This document shows positions 18,661 to 27,575 of a stretch of DNA of 64,000 nucleotides, one piece after another. The DNA lies in the NCBI GenBank assembly GCA_000227505.4, contig AGIF02000001.1, forward strand, positions 1,446,035 to 1,510,034, in the 5' to 3' direction. The number at the start of each line of letters is the position of its first letter. The stretch's first letter is position 1. The stretch is from a gamma proteobacterium HIMB55. Its GTDB lineage: Bacteria > Pseudomonadota > Gammaproteobacteria > Pseudomonadales > Halieaceae. A model generated the notes under the pieces. The model did no database searches, was not told the origin of the DNA, and worked only from the letters and a program-made list of their open reading frames with translations. Position numbers and translations under genes: made by a program.

Positions 18661-18907
18661 CCTTTTTTATCGTTTGTTCTTATCGTTTTTTTGTTGATGC
18701 AATAGCCGCGCTCGAAACTCGAGCATCGCCTGCACCACACTTACTAACAGGGAGGAGAGTATCCCGAAAATGGCCAGCGCCACAGCGTCCAAAATAGTCC
18801 ATATCAATTGGCGTTATTGCTACTTGCGCGCTTAGGAACATCATTCATTTTCTATTGGCGATTATTATTGAGCCCCCAATGTCGACCTGACGCATTGCTG
18901 CGCTCTG
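18661..18907. other. Intergenic region between divergent MFS genes, before the repeat array
   Basis: No gene is visible in the 247 bases between the first MFS gene and the repeat array. The stretch next to the minus-strand gene contains T-runs separated by ATCG and TTCTTATCG, probably part of that gene's promoter and leader. No tRNA- or riboswitch-like structure was noticed. Confidence 0.5.
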
Positions 18908-19019
18908 TTTGCTAAGGGCTGTTTGCTAAGGGCTATTTGCTAAGGGCTATTTGCTAAGGGCTATTTGCTAAGGGCTATTTGCTAAGGGCTATTTGCTAAG
19001 GGCTATTTGCTAAGGGCTA
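18908..19019 (+). repeat. Tandem repeat: eight exact-length copies of a 14-bp unit
   Basis: Eight contiguous copies of TTTGCTAAGGGCTA run from 18908 to 19019. The first unit ends in G instead of A; the other seven are identical. The array ends 52 bases before the ATG of the second MFS transporter, inside its likely promoter region. A 14-bp unit is not a multiple of three and the array is not within a coding frame. Near-identity suggests recent expansion by slippage, so copy number may vary between strains and alter the promoter context. Confidence 0.95.
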
Positions 19020-19071
19020 TGCAATGCCATCACTGATATAGTGCAGAGCAAAATAGGACGGCAACTGTGTA

Positions 19072-20430
19072 ATGAACAACATCCAGCAGAACGAGCAAAG
19101 ACCGATATTCGCCTCACGACGGATCTTGCTCAATTTCATCCTCATCACATTGTGCTCCCAGTTCACCTTCGCTTTGCTAGCAATGAAAGGCGTACTGCTG
19201 CCGCAAATTCTCGAGTTGTGGGATGTATCCAAAACACAATTCGGTTTGCTTCTGTCTATTTACGGGCTGGCCAGCAACTTCATGTACGTGTTGCTGAGCT
19301 GGGCACAAGACCGTTACGCACCCCGCCAACTGATATCCATCACGATGATTATTGGCGGCATAACGACATCCTTTTTGGGCAAAACCTCAGACTTCTATGT
19401 CCTGTTGAGTTTGTTGTTAGTGCTCGCAATTTGCTGCGAGGGCGCCTTTTGGCCGGCTATTTTGTCATCGGTGAGAAAATCTGCCTCGGATGAAGATCAG
19501 CCTAAAGTCTTTGGGATTCTTGAGGGTGGCCGTGGGCTGATCGAATTTCTGCAAAACGCCATCACCCTGGGACTTTACGCATGGCTTGGTAACAGCGTGC
19601 TGGGGCTTGAGGTCGCCTTTATGCTCAACGGGGGCGTAATGGTAGTGCTGGGAATTCTCTGCTGGTTCGCACTACCGAGAGACCCCCTCCTGAAATCAAG
19701 CGAGTCCTCCGGAGATATGATGCAAGAGGTTCGTGAAGGCATGAAAATCACGCTTGCGATGCCAGAGGTGTGGCTCGCTGGTGTAAGTGGATTCTTCATC
19801 TACTTCGCTTATACCAGCCTCCCGTATTACGTCACCTACCTCGATGAGAGTTACGCGCTTCCTGCCCTCGCCGCATCGATCTTCGCAATTCTTTCGACCT
19901 CAGTGGGGCGCATCAGCTCAGCGTTCGTCGCGGGCTTTGTGACGAACCGACTCTTTGGTAGCTCGGCAGGTGGGATGCAGACAGGCCTCGTTCTCATCGC
20001 TGTACTGGGAACAACGCTCGCACTGATGCCAACGACACAGTCACTCGTTTGGGTGGCAATGGGTCTACTGATGCCTCTGGTGTTCATCATCTTCTTCATG
20101 CGCGCTCTCTACTTCGCGCCGTATGGCGAGATGGGGCTACCCCCACGATTTTCGGGATCGGTCATCGCTGTCGCCGCGTTTGTGGTCTATGCGCCCTCAT
20201 CCTTTGGCTACTTAGTCTGGGGGCTTTTACTCGATAATTTCCCTGGCGATACAGGCTATCGCTATCTGTTCACAACGCTTGCGGTCATTGGTGTGTCTGG
20301 CGCTGTTGCCGCTATCTTCCTGCGTCGGCGCATGGGCGAGGGACTTAGAGAGCGCATTGCGCGAAAAGTCGCTGTACTGGACGAGAAATTAGGTCTAGAA
20401 GGCGAAGAAAAAACGTTTGCTCAGCTCTGA
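19072..20430 (+). CDS. MFS transporter
   Basis: A 452-residue major facilitator with about twelve membrane segments. The first starts near residue 18 (ILLNFILITLCSQFTFALLA). A loop motif, SWAQDRYAPRQ, follows helix 2, and a charged C-terminus ends the protein. It differs in sequence from the spinster-like transporter encoded divergently at 17326-18660, so the two are not a recent duplication. The substrate is unknown. The upstream region is unusual: a 14-bp tandem array ends 52 bases before the start codon, and a TATAGT that could serve as a -10 lies at 19037-19042. Confidence 0.87.
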   Translation: MNNIQQNEQRPIFASRRILLNFILITLCSQFTFALLAMKGVLLPQILELWDVSKTQFGLLLSIYGLASNFMYVLLSWAQDRYAPRQLISITMIIGGITTSFLGKTSDFYVLLSLLLVLAICCEGAFWPAILSSVRKSASDEDQPKVFGILEGGRGLIEFLQNAITLGLYAWLGNSVLGLEVAFMLNGGVMVVLGILCWFALPRDPLLKSSESSGDMMQEVREGMKITLAMPEVWLAGVSGFFIYFAYTSLPYYVTYLDESYALPALAASIFAILSTSVGRISSAFVAGFVTNRLFGSSAGGMQTGLVLIAVLGTTLALMPTTQSLVWVAMGLLMPLVFIIFFMRALYFAPYGEMGLPPRFSGSVIAVAAFVVYAPSSFGYLVWGLLLDNFPGDTGYRYLFTTLAVIGVSGAVAAIFLRRRMGEGLRERIARKVAVLDEKLGLEGEEKTFAQL

Positions 20431-20505
20431 AGCGTCAGGTGTTTATTAAGGGTGCCTGAGCGATCACACGCGAAAACCTCATGTTTAACAACGTGCCACT
20501 CGACG

Positions 20506-20533
20506 CTCGCCAAATCGAAAGATCCTTGGCGAG
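20506..20533. terminator. Inverted repeat between convergent genes
   Basis: An 8-bp perfect inverted repeat, CTCGCCAA and TTGGCGAG, with a 12-nt loop, lies between the MFS gene (stop at 20430) and the convergent amidohydrolase (stop at 20649). There is no T-run, so function as a terminator is plausible rather than shown. Confidence 0.4.
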
Positions 20534-20648
20534 TCATGGTCGTACGTCTTTCCCATAAAACGAGAAATCAACGAGTAAGCACCGAAAATGAAACGTGAAA
20601 GCGGCGGGAAGATAGTCCTTGAACCCCTAAGCCGACTGGAAGGTCCGC

Positions 20649-22319
20649 CTATTGAGCTGCCTCTTTACTCGCCTCAGATTCACGCGCTGTAGTCACCATA
20701 TCGCGAACATCTTGCAGGAGGACTTTTGCGTCGTAAACAACCCCATCTTTAACGGTATAGGACACGCCGCCCACGCGCTCGATAACGCCTTTTTCGCGAT
20801 TGAGCTTCATGTGGCCTGTGCCATAGAGAAGCTTGAAATTAGAGACGGGATTACCCTCCACCAGCACAATATCAGCCCGCTTTCCTGGCGAGATAGCGCC
20901 GATCTCATCCTCCATTCCTAGGAGTTCCGCGCCATTTCGCGTAGCAGCCTGAATTACTTCCAATGGATGGAAGCCCGCCTCCTGGAGCATCTCTAATTCA
21001 CGGATGTAACCAAAGCCAAACAACTTGTAGATGAAGCCCGAGTCTGAGCCCGCTGCCACGCGGCCTCCCGCATTTTTATAGTCGTTTACAAAACTCATCC
21101 ACCGCCGAAAGTTGTCTCGCCAAGCGACTTCCATACCGGTAGTCCAATCGAAATGATAAGAGCCATGTAGTCTTGGATCAGGTTCGAAAAAGCGCATTAA
21201 CGCAGGGAGCGTGAAATCATCGTGCCACTCTGCGTTCCGCTCACGCATGACGTCGCGGTTCGCCTCATAAATCGTGAACGTCGGCACGAGCGTGAAATTA
21301 AGACTGAGAAGCTCGTCGATGGTCGACTGCCAGGTCGCACTCCCCCGCTCTGCTGACTGCTTCCAGAGCGTGCCGGCCTCACCAAAGCGCCACTGCTCGT
21401 CAGAGTAGTTATAGTCCGCTGGATAATCCTGAATGGTTCTGTCGGTGAACATGGCCTCGGGTAGCCCATACCAGTGCTCCATACTATCGAGACCTAGGCG
21501 TGCGCTATCGAGCACGTTCATGTGATAGACGCCGTTTTGATCGTGGTGACTTGCGGTCCCCATACCCAGTTTTTGGGCCTCGTCATACACAGCAGCTAGC
21601 GCCTCGGCAGTGCCACCCCGCAGTTTCACACCCTTAGCGCCTCGCTTTTTCACAGCGCGAACCCATTCGCGTGCGCCCTCATCGGAACTAACGTCGAATT
21701 CGGCCACGGCGGTTCCGGGGAACATGGCGTACGGCACAATATCAGGGGCAGCGATCTCGTTGCGTGCCGCGCGCTCTGACTGACCTACCGTCCAGCCCAG
21801 TCCCATTACTGAACCTGTATCACGGACTGTTGTGATGCCATGACCCAGCCAAAGCTTGAACACATACTCTGGTGGGGAAATCGGACCTACGACGCCTTCA
21901 TAGGGATTACCAATATGTACATGCGAGTCAATAAATCCGGGAAGCGCCGTCATACCGCTAGCATCCATGCGTTGCTCACCCGCCTTTGGCTTCGGTGAGG
22001 AGCCTAGAATCTGCGATATTCGCTCGCCTTCAATAACAATGGAAACCGGGCCCCTAGGTGGCGAGCCGAGACCATCAACCAACATCACATTATCGATAAC
22101 AAGGCGTTCATACGGCCCCTGACCTTCGGTAGGAGATCGGTCTGGGGCGGGCTGAGGAATCACCACTCCGTAGGCTTTAAACGTCGAAGGGCCCTCCTCG
22201 CCGGGTAAGACTTCGTAATCCGCACTCCACGCCGGCACAGCGCTAAAGAGAAGGCTAAGTAAAAAAGCGGAAGCGCCGTCCTTGCTCAGGAGCGTGCTGA
22301 GGCATTTCTTATTTTTCAT
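20649..22319 (-). CDS. Exported amidohydrolase-family protein
   Basis: A 556-residue protein with an N-terminal signal peptide (hydrophobic FLLSLLFSAVPAW, probable cleavage after AWS). A metal-dependent hydrolase domain follows. It has the first metal motif GFIDSHVHIGNP (near residue 130), a conserved lysine region KGVKLRGG, SHHDQNG, a SDSGF segment carrying the catalytic Asp, and the imidazolonepropionase-like ending RADIVLVEGNPVSN. Such periplasmic enzymes hydrolyse cyclic amides, dipeptides or related compounds. The substrate is not deducible. It stands alone, convergent with the MFS gene. Confidence 0.85.
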   Translation of the reverse strand: MKNKKCLSTLLSKDGASAFLLSLLFSAVPAWSADYEVLPGEEGPSTFKAYGVVIPQPAPDRSPTEGQGPYERLVIDNVMLVDGLGSPPRGPVSIVIEGERISQILGSSPKPKAGEQRMDASGMTALPGFIDSHVHIGNPYEGVVGPISPPEYVFKLWLGHGITTVRDTGSVMGLGWTVGQSERAARNEIAAPDIVPYAMFPGTAVAEFDVSSDEGAREWVRAVKKRGAKGVKLRGGTAEALAAVYDEAQKLGMGTASHHDQNGVYHMNVLDSARLGLDSMEHWYGLPEAMFTDRTIQDYPADYNYSDEQWRFGEAGTLWKQSAERGSATWQSTIDELLSLNFTLVPTFTIYEANRDVMRERNAEWHDDFTLPALMRFFEPDPRLHGSYHFDWTTGMEVAWRDNFRRWMSFVNDYKNAGGRVAAGSDSGFIYKLFGFGYIRELEMLQEAGFHPLEVIQAATRNGAELLGMEDEIGAISPGKRADIVLVEGNPVSNFKLLYGTGHMKLNREKGVIERVGGVSYTVKDGVVYDAKVLLQDVRDMVTTARESEASKEAAQ

Positions 22320-22523
22320 TATTGACCTATTTATCCGGTACTGGCTATTGGGTACTCGTTGTCCAGAGCATAACTTCTTCGCTGCGATATTTGCACATAG
22401 CCATGCTCAAAAAGGGGCTAATAACAGCTGGTTCGTGGACCTATTTCCGAGGACGCTTACATAAGTCTTGCTTTAATCGCCTCGCCTATCGAGCTCGAGA
22501 GCGAACGACAGCAATATCGGGAT

Positions 22524-23330
22524 CTACAGGGTAAAAACGCTTGCGGCATTTCCGCCCAGAAATAGCGCCTCTGCCTCTTCACTGAGCTCTAAATCCTGCA
22601 AGCCGTTCAGGGCCTGCTCGGGTGTAATCATTGGGTAATTGGTGCCAAATAGGACTTTCCGCTTACCGTGCCCACGCATGAAATCGACCAGTGCTGACGG
22701 GTAACGCTTAACGGTGTACGCCGACGTATCGATAAAGACATTTTCATGTTTAGTGGCGACGGCAATGGCTTCGTCGGTCCAGGGATATCCGATATGACCA
22801 CCAACGATCTTTAGTTCAGGAAAATCAAGCGCCACCTGATCGAGATAAATAGGACGTCCAACCTCGGAGGGCATTAGTGGTCCGGTGTGACCAATCTGAG
22901 TGCAAAACGGCACATTCATCTCACAACACGCAGCGAACACAGGATAAAACCGACGATCGGTTGGCGGCACTTCCCAAAGCCAAGGTAATACTCGAATCGC
23001 CTTGAAACCGAGCTCCTCAACGCAACGTCTTACCTCGCGCATCGCAACCATGGGCTTGTTGATATCGACCGACCCCACACCAACTAGCCGATCAGGTGCT
23101 TCTGCAACAAAACCGGCGACATCTTCATTAGAAATCATTGTGTTGCGGGGTGCCTCCCAAGCAGAAATCAGCGCTTTATCAACGCGAGCACGGTCCATCA
23201 GTGCAACGGTGGCCGAAACCGGCAACTCCTCGGTTGGTACTTCGCCGCCTGTCCATCGACGCAATGAGTCAAATATCGGGTCGCGCGAGTGTTTGAGTGT
23301 GGGGTGCTGTGCCCAAGCATCAATGATCAA
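22524..23330 (-). CDS. Amidohydrolase-2 family protein (TIM-barrel metal hydrolase/decarboxylase)
   Basis: A 268-residue protein of the amidohydrolase-related (ACMSD-like) family. It opens with MIIDAWAQHP, where the usual HxH metal pair is altered to AxAxH. Later come GFKAIRVLPWLWEVPPTDRRFYPVF, the barrel segment KIVGGHIGYPWTDEA carrying a metal histidine, and FGTNYPMITPEQAL, whose usual Asp is Asn. The changed metal ligands suggest either a different metal need or loss of classical hydrolysis. Substrate unknown. The upstream amidohydrolase gene belongs to a different subfamily. Confidence 0.8.
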   Translation of the reverse strand: MIIDAWAQHPTLKHSRDPIFDSLRRWTGGEVPTEELPVSATVALMDRARVDKALISAWEAPRNTMISNEDVAGFVAEAPDRLVGVGSVDINKPMVAMREVRRCVEELGFKAIRVLPWLWEVPPTDRRFYPVFAACCEMNVPFCTQIGHTGPLMPSEVGRPIYLDQVALDFPELKIVGGHIGYPWTDEAIAVATKHENVFIDTSAYTVKRYPSALVDFMRGHGKRKVLFGTNYPMITPEQALNGLQDLELSEEAEALFLGGNAASVFTL

Positions 23331-23434
23331 AATAGGTCTCTCTTCTTGTTATCGAAATGGGTGTGACTTTAGAAGCGCATGAGTGAGAAGTGCACGAGTC
23401 GCGTTCTGAACTTTCTCGCACAGAAGTCTACGAT

Positions 23435-23878
23435 TTACTCGGTCGAGAAGCTGTATTTTCGAAACTCTGTTTCCAGCTCATAACCCAGCCCTTCGTAAAC
23501 GGACTGTGCCGTTGTATTCGTGTGCGCCGTCTCGAGCACAACACGAAAAGCGCCTTGGGACTTCGCCCAGGCATGGGCATGGTTTAAGAGTGCTGACCCG
23601 ATACCTTTGGTGCGGTGGTTGCGCGTTACAAACAGATCGTAAAGTACATAAAACGGTTTCATTTCGACCGAGCAAAATGCAGGGTACAACTGCGTGAAGC
23701 CAACCACTGAGCCCTCTTCCTCGCAGACAAAAATCGTCGATCTTTCAAGCCTTAAGTTATCGTTTATGCAGGCCCTTGCCCCGTCCAAATCACTATTTTG
23801 ACCGTAGAACTCGCGGTAGGCATTAAACAAGGGTGCAACAAGCGGTACATCGCTCTTTGTTGCAGTTCGTATACGCAT
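23435..23878 (-). CDS. GNAT-family N-acetyltransferase
   Basis: A 147-residue acetyltransferase. I place the start at the ATG at 23878 because AGGAGG sits about five bases upstream. A longer frame to 23899 would place that ribosome site inside the coding region. The acetyl-CoA-binding motif A is visible as LFVTRNHRTKGIGSALLNHA (near residue 80), followed by the LETAHTNTTAQSVYEGLGY segment of motif B. The acceptor is unknown. It is divergent from the flavoprotein at 24033. Confidence 0.88.
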   Translation of the reverse strand: MRIRTATKSDVPLVAPLFNAYREFYGQNSDLDGARACINDNLRLERSTIFVCEEEGSVVGFTQLYPAFCSVEMKPFYVLYDLFVTRNHRTKGIGSALLNHAHAWAKSQGAFRVVLETAHTNTTAQSVYEGLGYELETEFRKYSFSTE

Positions 23879-24032
23879 TAGACCTCCTAGGGGCTGCATT
23901 CTTGTCGCCCAACGTGAGGCGGCCGATTAAAGTGATGTCGAGCGTGGAACGAACACTGCCACCTCTCGTCGTAATTGAAAAGCCGTCATCCATGAGAAAT
24001 GTAAACGCAATGGCTGGATTGAAAACAACAAA

Positions 24033-25151
24033 ATGCTAGGACCAAACAAAGAGAAGCCAACCGTTTTGATTCTAGGAATGGGTGATACCGGAGTGCTGGT
24101 GGCTTCGCGTCTAAGTCGCCACTTTAACGTCGTGGGTGTGAGCACAAAACCCAATCTACTGAGTGGCCAAGAGCTGGGTAAGCGACTCACTGATCTGTCA
24201 TGGTGGCAGACGAACTACAATACACCGCTCAAGCAGTTCAAAGCTCTTGAGGCCGTATCAATTGTGCACGGTAAAGCTGAGTGCGTTGATGTGGCGGCAA
24301 ACACTGTAACCGTCGTGCGAGTCGATGGTGAGACCGAGTCCATCAGCTACGACTACCTCGTAATTGCCTCTGGCACCTCGAATGGTTTTTGGCGGACTGA
24401 TCGCGTTCAATCCTCCCGTGAAATTAGCATTGAGCTCTCAAACCAAGCAGAGCGAATACAGGCGGCTTCATCAGTTACTGTGGTTGGAGGGGGTCCTAGC
24501 GGTGTAAGTGTTGCGCTGAACATCAAGCGTAAAGATCCTGCAAAGCAGGTGACTCTCTGTCTCTCGACAGCCTTACCACTACCTGGCTATCACCCCGATG
24601 CTAGAAGCTTCTACCAAAACGCCCTCACCGAGGCGGGCGTCGACATAGTCTATGAGAATCGTGTAACAACCGTCGATGAATCGCAATCGTCGGGCACGTT
24701 GACCCTCTCCTCCGGCACCACCCTCTCAAGTGATACGATCATTTGGACAATTGGCCGGCGCAAGCCCCATACGGACTTCTTACCCGATCACCTGCTAGAC
24801 GAGGAGCGTTTTGTTCAGACCAAGCCCACGCTCGAGGTTGAGGGGACTGATAATATTTTCGCGATAGGAGACGTTGCTTCGACCGACCCAGACCGCTCGT
24901 CTGCTCGCAATTGGGCATACAGCATCTTAGTTCATAACCTGAAACGGAAAGCTACAGGAAAGCCTGCTAACAGGTATTATCAGGCTCCCAAAAAACGTTG
25001 GGGGTCGATCGTTGGACCGCAAGAAGACGGCCTTACCCTTCACCAAGCGAATGGAAAGCAGACACGGCTGTCGAAACGGTTGGTCGATAAGCTTTTGTTA
25101 CCCGTAATCGTCCGCCGGATTATTTATCGCGGCGTACGAAGAGCCGGGTAA
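24033..25151 (+). CDS. FAD-dependent NAD(P)H oxidoreductase, NDH-2/FSP1-like
   Basis: A 372-residue two-dinucleotide-domain flavoprotein. The N-terminal FAD motif is slightly degenerate (VLILGMGDTGVLVASRL), the NAD(P)H motif is VTVVGGGPSGVSVAL (near residue 149), and the second FAD contact is IFAIGDVAS (near residue 284). This is the architecture of AIF/FSP1-like and type II NADH dehydrogenases, which reduce quinones. The N-terminal motif lacks the canonical GxGxxG spacing. The basic, hydrophobic C-terminus (LLPVIVRRIIYRGVRR) could associate with the membrane. The gene is monocistronic and convergent with the gene at 25159. Confidence 0.82.
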   Translation: MLGPNKEKPTVLILGMGDTGVLVASRLSRHFNVVGVSTKPNLLSGQELGKRLTDLSWWQTNYNTPLKQFKALEAVSIVHGKAECVDVAANTVTVVRVDGETESISYDYLVIASGTSNGFWRTDRVQSSREISIELSNQAERIQAASSVTVVGGGPSGVSVALNIKRKDPAKQVTLCLSTALPLPGYHPDARSFYQNALTEAGVDIVYENRVTTVDESQSSGTLTLSSGTTLSSDTIIWTIGRRKPHTDFLPDHLLDEERFVQTKPTLEVEGTDNIFAIGDVASTDPDRSSARNWAYSILVHNLKRKATGKPANRYYQAPKKRWGSIVGPQEDGLTLHQANGKQTRLSKRLVDKLLLPVIVRRIIYRGVRRAG

Positions 25152-25158
25152 CCTTCCG

Positions 25159-26169
25159 CTACGCAGCCTTTCTCATTGGGAAACGGATAAACGTATCAAC
25201 AAGTAGCTGCGCAAATGCCGTCGGCTCTGGACGTGCGCCCGACAAGACGCCTCGGTCTCTCAATTCGCTCTCGAGGGTCTGCAGGATTTGCTCCAATGTC
25301 AGATCGTCCGATTTTGTCGCCCACTTCTCCTGCTCCACCTCATCCCTGAAGCAGTAGGCCTTCCAAGAAATCGAATATCGCAAATCCGCCCATGTGTACT
25401 GAGCAACCTCCTCACCATTAGGGTTGGCTAATGACCACTGGTTATCTCCCTTAAAGGTGAGCGTCGCTCCTTTGTCGATCTCTGGAAACAAGGCCTTCGG
25501 GGTCACACGCTCAACACCGTGAAAGACCTGGTCAGTGTCGATCAAGATAGCTGTGTTATGAGTCGCCGCCATCGATTCACGGACGCCTTGCGCCCCCTCC
25601 GGGTAATAAGCAAAAGCGCCGCCCGGATTTGCCCCAAACCAAGACACACAGGTTGCGATCGGGATTCGGTAGTCATCAAATAGCTCCGAATGAAGCATGG
25701 TGACAAGTAGCCATTGCGGCATGCGCTTTCGATCCGCACCGCGGAACTCCGGTACGTCTGTGTGGATAGCAAGTTCCTGTCCGGGAGTGAGAATATTGGC
25801 GTAGACAATAGCTGGAACAATTAAGGGTCTACCCGTAACCTCGCTCGCCACTCGCAGGAGATCCGGATGCGTGAAGAATGGCTCGACACCCGGTGCCTGT
25901 ATATCAGTGCCGTAAGCATAGGTCTCGCGAAAGTAATTGGTGCGCTGTGCAGCTGTTGTGACGTCATCGCTATTACCTAGACCGTCAATTCCGTGCTGGA
26001 TGTAATTGAACGCCGCATCGAACCGCTGCGGTAGTGATTCGCCAATGCCGTCATTCAAAGCTTCCTCAGCATAGGTCCGAAACACCCCCCGCTCTTCCGC
26101 GATGCGTAACATGCGGTCTGCCTCAGCAGTTGTCATAAAAGGATTCATCGCTTGGTAACTTGCACGCAT
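25159..26169 (-). CDS. 2-oxoglutarate/Fe(II) oxygenase-like protein
   Basis: A 336-residue protein that I assign to the cupin-type oxygenases by its iron-ligand pattern: H136 and D138 in AIHTDVPEF and H217 in DQVFHGVERV. These form the HxD...H facial triad with typical spacing. The surrounding segments NILTPGQEL and GGAFAYYPEG fit the double-stranded beta-helix. No close named family comes to mind. The substrate could be a small molecule or a protein. The 405 bases upstream contain no convincing gene. Confidence 0.55.
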   Translation of the reverse strand: MRASYQAMNPFMTTAEADRMLRIAEERGVFRTYAEEALNDGIGESLPQRFDAAFNYIQHGIDGLGNSDDVTTAAQRTNYFRETYAYGTDIQAPGVEPFFTHPDLLRVASEVTGRPLIVPAIVYANILTPGQELAIHTDVPEFRGADRKRMPQWLLVTMLHSELFDDYRIPIATCVSWFGANPGGAFAYYPEGAQGVRESMAATHNTAILIDTDQVFHGVERVTPKALFPEIDKGATLTFKGDNQWSLANPNGEEVAQYTWADLRYSISWKAYCFRDEVEQEKWATKSDDLTLEQILQTLESELRDRGVLSGARPEPTAFAQLLVDTFIRFPMRKAA

Positions 26170-26575
26170 AGTATTGCCCGTCCCTTCTCTCGTTATTATT
26201 TTCCTTCGCTCGTTTTATGCTTCATGCATCACGGTAGCGACTGCAATCAGTCACGCTGACCCGTGCTGACTGTCCGTCACTGCCATCAATAACTACCAGC
26301 AATCACTGCTCTCGATCAGCAAGACCAACAATAAGCTCTCATTTAAGCTCACTTTGTTCAATATCGATCAAAATTAACATCAGGAGTATCAGCTTTAGCT
26401 ACCAGCTGCCCCTCATTCTAGATAAGCGGTAGACGCCGATGAGGCTCATGGCAAATCTTGTCTTCTCAAAGAAAACCCCTGTCCTTACACCCCAAGCGTT
26501 AAACGCCAGGCCCAAACGTTATGTCCCAAGAGAATGGCGCTGGATGAGGTTGGACCTTGTGTATTTCGTAGCGAC
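26170..26575. other. Gene-poor interval
   Basis: A 406-base stretch between two minus-strand genes. It should hold the promoter of the oxygenase-like gene and the end of the quinone reductase transcript. A 46-residue plus-strand frame (26439-26579) exists but has no ribosome site or recognisable features. No tRNA, repeat array or strong hairpin was found. Confidence 0.5.
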
Positions 26576-27550
26576 TTAGGGGATGAGAACCGAGCTTCCC
26601 GTTGTTAATCGACCCTCAAGCTCGTTATGCGCTTTGACAACATCCTCTAGCGGATAGCGCTGATTAATCTCCACTGAGAGCGCACCCGAACTAATCAAAC
26701 CAAAAATACGATCGGCCGACGCCTGCATCCATCCTGGCCGAGCCATATGAGTGGCGAGCGTTGGGCGCGTAAAATACAGCGACCCGCCGAGCGCGAGCTC
26801 ACCCGGCACAACCGCATCAATAGGACCGGACGCATTACCAAAGCTGACAAACGTACCAAGGGGTGCCAACAAGCCTAAACTAAGACGGTAGGTCGATTTG
26901 CCTACACTATCGTAAACAACCGGGAATCCCTCAGGCGCGTGCTGTCTCAATTTGTCAGCGAGCTCGGGATCACCACTCAAGTAACAGTGCGCGGCTCCAT
27001 GCCGAATGGCGAGATCACATTTCTCTTGAGTGCTTGCCGTGCCAATTAATTCAACACCGAGATGCCTAGCCCACTGACAAGCAATTAAGCCAACGCCGCC
27101 GGCCGCTGCATGAAAAAGAACGGTCTCACCGCCGTGGAGTGGGAAGGTATCATTGAACAGATAATCTACCGTCATGGCTTTTAGCAGAACCGCTGCGGCC
27201 TGCTCATCCGAGACAGTGTCGGGGATGCGCACGAGCGAGGCACGAGGAAGCGCAATGGCTTCGGCATACGCACCCATGGCCATCGCAAAAGCGACTCGAT
27301 CGCCTACGGCAAGGTCGTCCACACCCTCACCCACAGCATCGACAACCCCCGCCCCCTCACAGCCCAGTCCTGTCGGAAGCGGTAAAGGATAGAGACCCGA
27401 CCGGTGGTATGTATCGATTAGATTGATACCACAAGCGCTCATACGGACTCGAACCTGTCCCGCATCAGGGGTTGGTTCCGGCACATTTTGCACCGTCATC
27501 TGCTCTGCGGCGCCGCAAGTTTCAACCCTCACTGCTCTTATCGTGCTCAT
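26576..27550 (-). CDS. Quinone oxidoreductase, zinc-independent MDR family
   Basis: A 324-residue medium-chain dehydrogenase/reductase of the NADPH:quinone reductase group. Visible features are GLGCEGAGVVDAVGEGV in the catalytic domain and the nucleotide-binding AAAGGVGLIACQWARHLG (near residue 148). The GTFVSFGNASGP segment of QOR proteins is also present. The structural and catalytic zinc cysteines of alcohol dehydrogenases are missing, as expected for this subfamily. It reduces quinones or alkenals using NADPH. It starts 25 bases after the stop of the peptidase gene on the same strand, so the two may form an operon. Confidence 0.92.
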   Translation of the reverse strand: MSTIRAVRVETCGAAEQMTVQNVPEPTPDAGQVRVRMSACGINLIDTYHRSGLYPLPLPTGLGCEGAGVVDAVGEGVDDLAVGDRVAFAMAMGAYAEAIALPRASLVRIPDTVSDEQAAAVLLKAMTVDYLFNDTFPLHGGETVLFHAAAGGVGLIACQWARHLGVELIGTASTQEKCDLAIRHGAAHCYLSGDPELADKLRQHAPEGFPVVYDSVGKSTYRLSLGLLAPLGTFVSFGNASGPIDAVVPGELALGGSLYFTRPTLATHMARPGWMQASADRIFGLISSGALSVEINQRYPLEDVVKAHNELEGRLTTGSSVLIP

Positions 27551-27575
27551 CGCATCTTTTCCTTTCTACGTCTCG

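Noticed and set aside
19041-19493. 150-residue plus-strand frame inside the second MFS gene
   Set aside because: It lies in another frame of a clear transporter and has an unusual His/Arg-rich composition, typical of a shadow frame.
26439-26579. 46-residue plus-strand frame in the gap before the quinone reductase
   Set aside because: No ribosome site, no recognisable motif, and it overlaps the end of the opposite-strand gene. Probably chance.
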